DNA of 64,000 bases from Lysinibacillus sp. BPa_S21 (lineage in GTDB: Bacteria; Bacillota; Bacilli; Bacillales_A; Planococcaceae). The stretch is taken from positions 495,991 to 559,990 of the forward strand of contig NZ_JALIRS010000004.1 in NCBI RefSeq assembly GCF_023337795.1. Direction: 5' to 3'. The notes beneath the pieces are model-generated. The model searched no databases. It saw only the letters and a list, made by a program, of their open reading frames with translations, and had not been told where the DNA came from. The translations under genes and the position numbers were made by a program. Positions 32,053-39,651 of this stretch are shown piece by piece (the stretch's first letter is position 1; each line of letters begins with the position of its first letter).

Positions 32053-33351
32053 ATGTTAAAGGTAATTAAAAAGCGAGACAATTCATTAGTTGATTTTGAG
32101 TTAGATAAGATAGTTAACGCTATACATAAAGCAGGTTTAGAAACTGGAGAGTTTGATATTCAAGAATCAAAGAATCTAGCTCAAACGGTATTAGAAACTA
32201 TATATCCATCTTATACAGAATTAGAAGAATTGAGCGTGGAGGATATTCAAGATTTAGTAGAATTAACTTTACTAAATTCTGAATACAAAGCAACAGCTAA
32301 GGCATATATTATCTATCGAGATAAGCGTAATCAGGAACGTAAATTAGACATCTTTAAACCACGTACCAACTTAAAACCTTATGAATATCCTGAATTATTA
32401 AAATATAAAGAAGCTATTCAACATTCATATTGGTTACATACTGAATTTAACTTTACGTCAGACATTAATGATTATCATATCAATATCACAAATGAAGAAC
32501 GTAATGTAATTAAGAATGCTATGTTAGCTATTTCACAAGTAGAAGTTGCTGTTAAAAACTTTTGGGGACGACTAGATGAACGTATGCCAAAACCTGAAGT
32601 GGGAGCTGTTGGTTCTACATTTGGTGAATCAGAGGTACGACATAGTGATGCCTATTCTCACCTATTGGAAATTTTAGGTTTGAATGATGAGTTTGATAAG
32701 ATTGAGCAAATTCCAGCATTATCTAATCGAGTTAATAGTTTAAAACAATCATTGAAATATCTCAAAACTGAAGATAACAAGGACTTTACACTATCTTTAA
32801 TACTATTCTCATTATTTATTGAGCATGTATCTTTATTCTCTCAATTCTTAATCATGATGTCATTTAATAAACATAAAAACTTATTCAAAGGTGTATCTAA
32901 TGTTATTGAAGCTACATCTAAGGAAGAACAAATTCATGGACTATTTGGAATTGAACTAGTTGGTATTATTAGACAAGAACATCCTGAATATTTTGATGAA
33001 GAATTAACTAATAAAGTATATGATGCTTGTCGTAATACATATAAAGCTGAAGAAGAGGTCTTGGATTGGATTTACGAATTAGGTGATTTAGAATTCCTTC
33101 CAAAAGCTATAGTTAAAGAATTTATTAAAAATAGAATGAATGAATCTCTTGTTAATACTGGATTCAATACTATCTTTGAAGTGGATATGGGATTAGTTGA
33201 GCAAACTGATTGGTTCACTGATGAATTAGTTACTACTAAACATGTTGACTTTTTTGACAAACGTTCAGTCAATTATTCAAAAAGACAAAAAAGTATAACT
33301 GCTGATGACCTGTTTGACGGCACTAATGAAGATAACAATAGTATAGAGTAA
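32053..33351 (+). CDS. nrdB: Ribonucleotide reductase beta subunit with ATP-cone
   Basis: About 432 residues. The first 92 residues are an ATP-cone (VIKKRDNSLVDFELDKIVNAI), normally found on the alpha subunit. The rest is a class I beta subunit with all ligands: D137, E194, H197, E257, E292 and H295, plus Y201 at the radical tyrosine position. It supplies the radical for dNTP synthesis. The start is uncertain: GGGAGG at 32033 suits ATT 32044 best by spacing, ATG 32053 is the first ATG, and TTG 32041 is close to the site. The partner alpha gene lies 70 bases downstream. Confidence 0.8.
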   Translation: MLKVIKKRDNSLVDFELDKIVNAIHKAGLETGEFDIQESKNLAQTVLETIYPSYTELEELSVEDIQDLVELTLLNSEYKATAKAYIIYRDKRNQERKLDIFKPRTNLKPYEYPELLKYKEAIQHSYWLHTEFNFTSDINDYHINITNEERNVIKNAMLAISQVEVAVKNFWGRLDERMPKPEVGAVGSTFGESEVRHSDAYSHLLEILGLNDEFDKIEQIPALSNRVNSLKQSLKYLKTEDNKDFTLSLILFSLFIEHVSLFSQFLIMMSFNKHKNLFKGVSNVIEATSKEEQIHGLFGIELVGIIRQEHPEYFDEELTNKVYDACRNTYKAEEEVLDWIYELGDLEFLPKAIVKEFIKNRMNESLVNTGFNTIFEVDMGLVEQTDWFTDELVTTKHVDFFDKRSVNYSKRQKSITADDLFDGTNEDNNSIE

Positions 33352-33365
33352 AGTTAACGACAACC

Positions 33366-33394
33366 TTGACATGTTATAAAACTGTCAATAAATT
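33366..33394 (+). promoter_or_regulatory. Possible promoter or hairpin between the reductase genes
   Basis: TTGACA (33366-33371), 17 bases and TAAATT form a plausible promoter. The same TTGACA pairs with TGTCAA (33383-33388), so an RNA hairpin is the other reading. Confidence 0.4.
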
Positions 33395-33421
33395 TTATTT
33401 AATGAAGGAGTTTTTTATTTT

Positions 33422-35098
33422 ATGGCATTTGAATGGATAAATGAAAATAGTAGAAAATTTTTAAATGGTGGTTATTTACAAGAAGGAGTTTCTGCTGAAC
33501 AACGTATGAAAGAGATTTCTGATAAATCAGAAGAAATATTGGGTATCAAAGGATTTTCTGATAAATTTTATGATTATCTAGGTAAAGGTTATTATTCATT
33601 ATCTTCTCCAGTATGGTCTAACTTTGGAAATAAAAAAGGATTATCTATCTCTTGTTTTGGTAGTGATATTCAAGACAATATGGCTAGTATTTTATTTACT
33701 CATGGTGAAGTAGGTATGATGAGTAAATTTGGTGGAGGTACATCTGGTTACTTTGGTAATATTCGACCTAGAGGTGCTGAAATTAAGAATAATGGTAAGT
33801 CATCAGGAGCAGTTCACTTTATGGATATGTTTGACAAATTAGTGGATATCGCTAGTCAAGGTTCTATGCGTAGAGGAGCTTTTTCTCCATATCTGCCAAT
33901 TGATCATGATGACATTTTAGAATTCTTAAAAATAGGTAGTGAAGGGAATCCTATTCAAAAACTAACTCATGGTGTGACAGTTACTGATAAGTGGATGAAA
34001 GAAATGATTAATGGTGATTATGAAAAACGTACAATCTGGGCTAAAGTTCTTCAAAGTAGAGTAGAAATTGGTTATCCTTATATCTTCTTCACCGATACAG
34101 TTAATAATAATACTGTGGATGTATATAAAGAGCTTGGTATGTTAATTAATCACTCAAATTTATGTACAGAAATTAAGTTACCTAATAATGAAAAAGAATC
34201 ATTTGTATGTTGTTTATCATCAATGAATTTATTACACTTTGACGAGTGGAAAGATACTGATGCTGTTGAAACAATGATTTATTTCTTAGATGCTGTAATG
34301 TCTGAGTTTATAAGTGATTTAGAAGCTATGCGAGATTCTGATGAAGAAGAAAAACGTAACGCTTTTACTTACATGGAGCGTGCTTACAATTTCGCTAAGA
34401 ATCATCGTGCATTAGGATTAGGTACTTTAGGTTGGCACTCATATTTACAATTTAACATGATTCCATTTGAAAGTGTAGAAGCATCAAAATTAAACGTACG
34501 TATGCATAAATTTATTCAAAAGAAATCTTACAAAGCGTCTAAAGAATTAGCTGTACTATTTGGAGAACCTGAATTATTAAAAGGCTATGGTAGACGAAAT
34601 ACATGTTTGAACGCCATAGCTCCAACAACTTCTTCAGCATTTATTTTAGGTCAAGTAAGTCAGTCGATTGAACCCCAATTCTCTAACGTATATGTAAAAG
34701 ATGTAGCTAAAGCTAAAGTAACTATTCATAACCCGTATCTTAAAAATGTTCTACAATCATATGGTAAGGATGATCGTGAAACTTGGTTAAATATTCGAGA
34801 TAATGATGGTTCAGTCCAACACCTAACTTTCCTCTCAGACCTCGAAAAAGAAGTATTCAAGACTTTTGCCGAGATTGACCAATATGTAATATTAGAACAG
34901 GCTTCTATGCGACAACAATTCATTGACCAAGGACAATCCTTAAATATTATGGTCAATCCTAAAATGTCTGCTAAAGAAATTAATGAACTACATATCTTTG
35001 CATGGAAGAATAAGATTAAGACTCTTTACTATCAACATAGCACAAATGCATCTCAACAATTTAGTAAAGATAAACTATGTAGTAGTTGTGAAGCATGA
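33422..35098 (+). CDS. nrdA: Ribonucleotide reductase alpha subunit
   Basis: 558 residues, short for the family because no N-terminal ATP-cone is present. Catalytic features: C78 (SISCFG), N246-C248-E250 (SNLCTEI), second redox cysteine at 263/264, and the C-terminal pair C-S-S-C (553-556) that takes electrons from a thioredoxin-type donor. It reduces ribonucleotides with the beta subunit encoded just upstream. GAAGGAG precedes ATG. Unlike some SPbeta relatives, no intron or intein interrupts it. Confidence 0.85.
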   Translation: MAFEWINENSRKFLNGGYLQEGVSAEQRMKEISDKSEEILGIKGFSDKFYDYLGKGYYSLSSPVWSNFGNKKGLSISCFGSDIQDNMASILFTHGEVGMMSKFGGGTSGYFGNIRPRGAEIKNNGKSSGAVHFMDMFDKLVDIASQGSMRRGAFSPYLPIDHDDILEFLKIGSEGNPIQKLTHGVTVTDKWMKEMINGDYEKRTIWAKVLQSRVEIGYPYIFFTDTVNNNTVDVYKELGMLINHSNLCTEIKLPNNEKESFVCCLSSMNLLHFDEWKDTDAVETMIYFLDAVMSEFISDLEAMRDSDEEEKRNAFTYMERAYNFAKNHRALGLGTLGWHSYLQFNMIPFESVEASKLNVRMHKFIQKKSYKASKELAVLFGEPELLKGYGRRNTCLNAIAPTTSSAFILGQVSQSIEPQFSNVYVKDVAKAKVTIHNPYLKNVLQSYGKDDRETWLNIRDNDGSVQHLTFLSDLEKEVFKTFAEIDQYVILEQASMRQQFIDQGQSLNIMVNPKMSAKEINELHIFAWKNKIKTLYYQHSTNASQQFSKDKLCSSCEA

Positions 35099-35154
35099 TC
35101 TGATAAAGCATTACACAAACAAAGATAATACATAAAAAAGGGGTAATATAAATT

Positions 35155-35655
35155 ATGGATTTAAACAACACATTATATTTTGCAAAAGTTAAAGAGGAAG
35201 CGATTATTCCGACAAAACGAAAAGAGGATGGGTGTTATGACATCTATGTCCTCTTTAATGAAGATGAAGTAACGATTAGACCACATGAAATTGTAGGCTT
35301 TAATACAGGTATTGCAACGGCAGTAAGTTTTAAATATCGTTTAGACTTTAAGCGTGAACGTGGTTCAACAGGATCAATTGGATTAGTACCTCGATGTGGT
35401 CAAGTTGATAGTGGGTATCGTGGCGAAGTTTTCTTAAAGTTGCAAAATACAACTAATAAAAATATTGTAATTTCAAAATTAGTTACAGACAAAGTAGAAA
35501 CTGAAAATGAAATTAAATACCCAATTACTAAAGCAGTATGTCAAATGGCAGTTGAAATTGTTCCAGAAGTTAAAGAAGAAGTAATTTCATATGAGGATTT
35601 GTTGAATATTCCTTCTGAGCGTGGGGCAGGTGCTTTAGGTAGTAGTGGTAAATAA
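35155..35655 (+). CDS. dut: dUTPase
   Basis: 166 residues. All five trimeric dUTPase motifs are visible: DGCYDIY (1), RGSTGS (2), GQVDSGYRGE (3), KAVCQMAVE (4) and the P-loop-like RGAGALGSSGK at the end (5). It hydrolyses dUTP to dUMP, keeping uracil out of DNA and feeding thymidylate synthase. It resembles SPbeta YosS. AAAAGGGG precedes ATG. Confidence 0.85.
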   Translation: MDLNNTLYFAKVKEEAIIPTKRKEDGCYDIYVLFNEDEVTIRPHEIVGFNTGIATAVSFKYRLDFKRERGSTGSIGLVPRCGQVDSGYRGEVFLKLQNTTNKNIVISKLVTDKVETENEIKYPITKAVCQMAVEIVPEVKEEVISYEDLLNIPSERGAGALGSSGK

Positions 35656-35693
35656 CACACTTTTAATAAATCATGGATTTTATTGAAAGATAA

Positions 35694-35729
35694 AATATTG
35701 GGTGACGACCAACGTCAGAGGAGAATATT
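35694..35729 (+). promoter_or_regulatory. Hairpin leader element, copy 3
   Basis: TGACG (35703-35707), loop ACCAA, CGTCA (35713-35717), then the ribosome site GAGGAG. AATATT at 35694-35699 and 35724-35729 can pair around it. This copy has the best stem of the three. Confidence 0.65.
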
Positions 35730-35733
35730 AATT

Positions 35734-36096
35734 ATGGAAAAAATGATTATTGTAGATATGTTATTTGGTGGAAAGGCTACTATTATTACAATTGATAGTG
35801 GTGATAAAAATAGAATTAAAGAGTATAAGTTAGACGTTTATTCTTTGATTGAACTATCAGAGCGCATTGTAAAACGAGTTAAAGAAGACGGATTTAATAG
35901 AGTAATAGTTTCTTCACACGGAATTGGAATTAGCGTAAATGATGCTTTAATTAATAAGTTCAAACAAGAAGGTTATACATACAATCCTGAAAATGGAACA
36001 GTTATCAAAAACAGTATTGAATTTAAAAATTGTGGTAGCACCTTTATTATTGGAAACTTAATTAGTAGTGATTTAGAAAAGCAAGATGAGTTTTAA
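35734..36096 (+). CDS. Hypothetical phage protein with hairpin leader
   Basis: 120 residues from ATG 35734; an in-frame earlier start would run through the leader hairpin. The pattern is alternating strands and helices, with SSHGIGISV in the middle. No family recognised. It lies between dUTPase and thymidylate synthase. Confidence 0.6.
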   Translation: MEKMIIVDMLFGGKATIITIDSGDKNRIKEYKLDVYSLIELSERIVKRVKEDGFNRVIVSSHGIGISVNDALINKFKQEGYTYNPENGTVIKNSIEFKNCGSTFIIGNLISSDLEKQDEF

Positions 36097-36143
36097 TAAG
36101 TTAGTATGAAATATACATAAAAAATAAAAGGAGAAAGATATTT

Positions 36144-36509
36144 ATGATGAAATCACGTAAAGAACGAAAGTTAGAAGCTAAACAAAAAGGAGTGCCTTTT
36201 GCACCTCAATATAATGGTAATGGTGTAATTTCTGCTGAAGATTTCTATGGTACAGGTACAGAAAGATTCAATAATAAATTTATACAGTTTGATAAATCAG
36301 TAGAAAAAGTTGCTGATGAGGTAATTAACTCTTATAAAGAGTATGTTCAAGAACGCAGAGACGAGATTGACGAAGTTGAGTTAAACAATAACAAAAGTGA
36401 AATTGAAGAAGAGAAGATCGAATTGATTGAGCCTGAATTAGAAGTGGAGCAACCTAAAAAGAAGAAAGGTAAACTTAAGAAAGCATTAAAGAAATTACTT
36501 AATAAATAA
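36144..36509 (+). CDS. Hypothetical charged phage protein
   Basis: 121 residues, rich in glutamate and lysine. The last 20 residues are a lysine-leucine helix (KGKLKKALKKLLNK) that could bind nucleic acid or membrane. AAAAGGAGAAAG precedes ATG. Family not recognised. Confidence 0.55.
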   Translation: MMKSRKERKLEAKQKGVPFAPQYNGNGVISAEDFYGTGTERFNNKFIQFDKSVEKVADEVINSYKEYVQERRDEIDEVELNNNKSEIEEEKIELIEPELEVEQPKKKKGKLKKALKKLLNK

Positions 36510-36524
36510 AATACATAACTTCAT

Positions 36525-36560
36525 ATGAGAGTAGATTAATTTCTGCTCTCATTACTTTTA
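36525..36560 (+). terminator. Rho-independent terminator
   Basis: ATGAGAGTAGA pairs with TCTGCTCTCAT (one G-T pair) around TTAATT and is followed by TACTTTTAT. ATACATAA copies flank it on both sides (36511 and 36560). Confidence 0.7.
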
Positions 36561-36581
36561 TACATAAAAGGAGAGCTTTGA

Positions 36582-37445
36582 TTGACCGAATTAAATAAAG
36601 CAGAAAAGTATCTGATTGAAAACTTAACTAGATTGGCTAATGAAGGATGTATGGACGATAATCCTAGACCTAAATGGAAAGACGGAACTCCCGCATATAG
36701 CGCATTTATCAGTCCAGTATTTGAAACATATGATATTTCAAAAGGTGAGACTCCTATTACAGAATTACGTCCAATTGCAATTAAAAGTGCCATTAGAGAA
36801 ATTGAATGGATTTATAAAGATCAAAGTAACGATTTGAAGCTATTACGTGACAATTACAATATTGACTGGTGGAATGAATTTGATATCGGAGACGGTTCAA
36901 TAGGTATTAGATATGGCGCAACAGTAAAGAAATATGACTTAATGAATAATTTATTAGACGGTTTAATGAATAACAAGTTTGGTCGTAGACATATCTTATC
37001 CATGTGGCAGAATGAGGATTTTAAGGAATCTAATGGTTTGAATCCATGCTGCTATCAAACTATGTTTACAGTAAGAAAAGTAAAAGATGACTTCTTTTTA
37101 GATATGACATTAACATCTCGTAGCAGTGATTACCTAACAGCAGGACACATAAATAGGATGCAATATTTAGCGTTTCAAATGATGATAGCTAAACACACTT
37201 CAATGAAAGTTGGTAAGTTTAATATGCTAACTCAAAATCTCCATGTCTATGACAAGCACTCTGATAACGCTATAGAAATGTTGAAGCGAGTAGAAGAATT
37301 AAAATCTAGAGAGGTTCAATCTCAACCTAAGTTAATTCTAAATGTCCCTGATGGTACTAATTTCTATGACATTTCAGAAAAGGATTTTGAGTTGATTGGT
37401 TATAACCCAATCTTGCCACAACTTAAATTTGAATTAGCAGTGTGA
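36582..37445 (+). CDS. thyA: Thymidylate synthase (ThyA type)
   Basis: 287 residues from TTG 36582, 7 bases after GGAGAG. NPCCYQ (catalytic cysteine 156), RR at 135-136, TSRSSDYLTAGHIN (phosphate and folate site) and HVYDKH near residue 221 match folate-dependent ThyA. The position after the catalytic cysteine is a second cysteine where most enzymes have histidine. It methylates dUMP to dTMP and makes dihydrofolate, which the DHFR encoded 470 bases downstream can recycle. Confidence 0.85.
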   Translation: MTELNKAEKYLIENLTRLANEGCMDDNPRPKWKDGTPAYSAFISPVFETYDISKGETPITELRPIAIKSAIREIEWIYKDQSNDLKLLRDNYNIDWWNEFDIGDGSIGIRYGATVKKYDLMNNLLDGLMNNKFGRRHILSMWQNEDFKESNGLNPCCYQTMFTVRKVKDDFFLDMTLTSRSSDYLTAGHINRMQYLAFQMMIAKHTSMKVGKFNMLTQNLHVYDKHSDNAIEMLKRVEELKSREVQSQPKLILNVPDGTNFYDISEKDFELIGYNPILPQLKFELAV

Positions 37446-37475
37446 TCATATAAACAAAAAAGGAAGGAGTATCAA

Positions 37476-37781
37476 TTGATAATTAAAGAGTGGATAGCTA
37501 ATCCTTACTTATGGACAGTTGTAGTGGCAGTTTTATTGCTAATGATAATGATCCCATTGAGTGTTTATTTTAAAGATTATGCTTTTTCCAAAATAAATAT
37601 TTACATAGGTATAGGAATATTAGTTTTTGCAATATTAGTATCTTCATTTTCAACAAAAGAAAAACATATTTACTACAATTACAAAAATTACAGTGAGGTA
37701 GAACAATTAGAATCTGATGGATGGGAAGTGGTTACTGTATACGATAACAGGAAAATCATTCATGCCAAGAAAGATAAATAA
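37476..37781 (+). CDS. Small two-span membrane protein
   Basis: 101 residues from TTG 37476 after AAGGAAGGAG. Hydrophobic spans near residues 12-30 and 41-58, then a soluble C-terminal part with EQLESDGWEVVTV, a pattern common in small DUF4177-like tails. Role unknown; it lies between thyA and the DHFR gene. Confidence 0.6.
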   Translation: MIIKEWIANPYLWTVVVAVLLLMIMIPLSVYFKDYAFSKINIYIGIGILVFAILVSSFSTKEKHIYYNYKNYSEVEQLESDGWEVVTVYDNRKIIHAKKDK

Positions 37782-37784
37782 AAA

Positions 37785-37863
37785 GAGTGAAATACCAATA
37801 AGGACATTCACTCATGTATGTGACTTTGTTGTGAATCAGGAAAATTCGGTTTAGTCGTCACAT
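37785..37863 (+). other. Two consecutive inverted repeats before the DHFR gene
   Basis: GAGTGAA/TTCACTC (37785-37791 and 37807-37813), then ATGTGAC/GTCACAT (37818-37824 and 37857-37863), the second enclosing a short GAAT/ATTC stem. The first may be a terminator without a T-run; the pair could form a structured leader. Confidence 0.45.
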
Positions 37864-37916
37864 CTTGATATTACTACTTAACATTAAATTGAGTCAAATT
37901 TAAACTGGAGGAATAC

Positions 37917-38435
37917 ATGGGTATCAATATCATAGCAGCAATTAATGAAACAAATTCTATAGGTAAGAATGGTTATTTACTATATAGAATTAAGAAGGAT
38001 CTTCAACGTTTTAAACAGCTTACTCAAAATAACAATGGTCATCCTAATATATGTTTAATGGGTAAAACTACATTTGAAGAGTTATCAAGTCCGTTAGATA
38101 AGCGTTTAAATGTAGTTTTAACTTCTAATAAGAACTATAAAGCTCCAAAAGGAGTAATTGTTGAAAATTCATTCGACAAAGTGTTAAATCACTATCTAGA
38201 GTCTGGTAGCCAAGACAAAGATCTATGGATTTGCGGTGGAAATTCATTATATGAACAAGTACTACCATATGCTGATAAAATTTATATTACATACATTTAT
38301 GATAATAAAAAGGGAGATGTATTCTTTCCTTACGAAAAAGTAAAACAACAATTTAAAATAATACATAAAGAAGAACATGAAGAAAACGGTTTGAAATTTG
38401 AATTTATAGATTATGTGAGAAAGGATGATATGTAA
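37917..38435 (+). CDS. folA: Dihydrofolate reductase
   Basis: 172 residues. AAINETNSIGKNG at the N-terminus, the acidic folate-binding residue in KKDLQRFKQLT, MGKTTFEEL and the WICGGNSLYEQ NADPH site follow DHFR order. It reduces dihydrofolate to tetrahydrofolate to sustain the phage thymidylate synthase. CTGGAGG precedes ATG. The stop overlaps the start of the last phage gene. Confidence 0.85.
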   Translation: MGINIIAAINETNSIGKNGYLLYRIKKDLQRFKQLTQNNNGHPNICLMGKTTFEELSSPLDKRLNVVLTSNKNYKAPKGVIVENSFDKVLNHYLESGSQDKDLWICGGNSLYEQVLPYADKIYITYIYDNKKGDVFFPYEKVKQQFKIIHKEEHEENGLKFEFIDYVRKDDM

Positions 38436-38599
38436 TGGACAAGGTAGTAACTGAAGAAGAGTTTATTGAATGGAGTTTAAAATTAGCACCGCCTAATTCA
38501 AAAGTAAATAAATACGAGAAAGATGGACGTACATATTTATATATTGGAGAGCCTAATTTAGATTTGTTTGCTAGGTTGTTATTAAAGTACATTAAATAA
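38435..38599 (+). CDS. 54-residue protein at the right end of the phage
   Basis: ATG 38435 overlaps the DHFR stop (TAATG), so translation is coupled. Starts MDKVVTEEEFIEWSLK. Family not recognised. Last gene before the attachment junction. Confidence 0.55.
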   Translation: MDKVVTEEEFIEWSLKLAPPNSKVNKYEKDGRTYLYIGEPNLDLFARLLLKYIK

Positions 38600-38624
38600 T
38601 GCACATAATAAGATATATTTTAGG

Positions 38625-38657
38625 AAGAAGTTATTCTTGATGAGTAGCTTCTTTTTT
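38625..38657 (+). terminator. Rho-independent terminator at the phage end
   Basis: AAGAAGTTATTC pairs with GAGTAGCTTCTT (two G-T pairs) around a 5-base loop, followed by TTTTTT. It closes the phage transcripts before the host gene. Confidence 0.8.
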
Positions 38658-38734
38658 ATGTTTAATATTAATAGTGGTGATAAATATGATAGAATTCCTT
38701 TATTAATAAGTGTTTAGTAGCTGTAACGCTAACA

Positions 38735-38765
38735 TGAGATTCTTTACGTTCGGTACATCGGATGC
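38735..38765. other. Prophage-host junction (attachment site)
   Basis: The host yfkAB frame (minus strand) is intact up to HPMY and then reads R-T-stop in unrelated sequence, so the crossover lies close to CGGTACATCGGATG (38741-38754). The core repeat cannot be defined without the other prophage end. Confidence 0.6.
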
Positions 38766-39409
38766 ACCTCGTGTCGTGCGCATTTCATTTCGTTGATGAT
38801 TTGGTTATGGATATGCTCTAAGTACGGCAAAGTTTTTTTGTTTAACATTGTTTCTGCCGATACCATTACGCCGTGATCAGCAAGCATTTTTGAGTTATCG
38901 ATCATGCGTTGGAATAAAGCTGCACGTTGTTCATAAGTAGGTTTTCGCTCCATCATGGCAAAGCCTGTCTCAACGAATTCATCAATAGTACCCCAGTTAT
39001 GTGAAATATGTAGTACATCTAAATAAGGGGCAATCAGTAAATAACGTTCAGGCTCCAATGTCAGGTTGGAGTTGATCTGTGTGCGTACTCCTCGAACATG
39101 GGCATATTTCAATAAAGGTAATACATAGTTTTGAACGGATTTCTTAGACATCATCGGCTCTCCACCAGTAATCGAAATTGTTTTAAGGTGTGGAATTTCA
39201 TCGAGACGCTTAATGATTAGCTCAATTGGTAAAGCATCAGGATCTTTAGTTTGTAATGTATAGCCAACAGCGCAGTGTGAACAGCGCATATTACAAAGAG
39301 TTGTTGTTGTAAATTCAATATTGGATAGGGTCATTTGCCCATGTTGTTCAACATCTAAATACGCTTCCCATGGATCAAAGGCAGGCGTAATTTTTTGTAG
39401 GGTCGTCAT
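38744..39409 (-). pseudogene. yfkAB: Radical SAM protein YfkAB, cut by the prophage
   Basis: 221 residues remain of a protein usually about 370 long. The radical SAM cluster motif C-x3-C-x2-C (CNMRCSHC) is near residue 38, and SITGGEP follows. After HPMY the frame leaves the family and stops within three codons, at the phage boundary. The missing C-terminal part should lie at the far prophage end. AGGAAG precedes the start on the minus strand. Function is lost unless the phage excises; the family's reaction is not well defined. Confidence 0.8.
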
Positions 39410-39651
39410 AATTCTTACATCTTCCTTTCTAGCACTCTATTGTCTCATATTCGTTAATAAATTCAAATATGAAATTATCGAAAGGGCTATTTTTAGGCAA
39501 GATGATCATTTTTGTTACCCAATGAAGGAAATATTAGCTCTCCTCCTTCCATGAAATATCCTAAAATTTTGGAAAGTGGATGAATGGGTAAATTTACGTT
39601 ATGATAGAAGGAGTAAATGGTAATACAGTACCAAAGAAAGTAGGAAATGAC

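Larger units (their letters stand above)
3058..36567 (+). repeat. Dispersed ATACATAA motif family, phage-wide
   Basis: About 28 intergenic copies, usually within AATAAAATACATAAA, all on the + strand. Examples by first base: 3058, 3289, 4140, 4366, 4383, 6414, 6553, 7253, 9841, 13513, 15000, 16339, 17487, 23619, 25354, 27048, 28091, 28808, 29309, 30159, 30619, 31208, 31736, 35128, 36113, 36511, 36560. Most stand 5-15 bases before a ribosome site; three stand before a -35 box. A few more lie inside genes. Only one copy (about 60,856) was seen in the host half. Confidence 0.8.

Noticed and set aside
33366..33394. Confident promoter between the reductase genes
   Set aside because: Kept only at low confidence, because the same bases form a hairpin and the two genes are normally cotranscribed.
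3058..36567. ATACATAA as the -10 box of phage-sigma promoters for each gene
   Set aside because: In most places transcription would then begin inside or after the ribosome site, leaving no usable leader.
1..38700. Arbitrium (AimR/AimP) communication genes
   Set aside because: No TPR-type receptor of about 380 residues with a following secreted peptide gene is present in the window.
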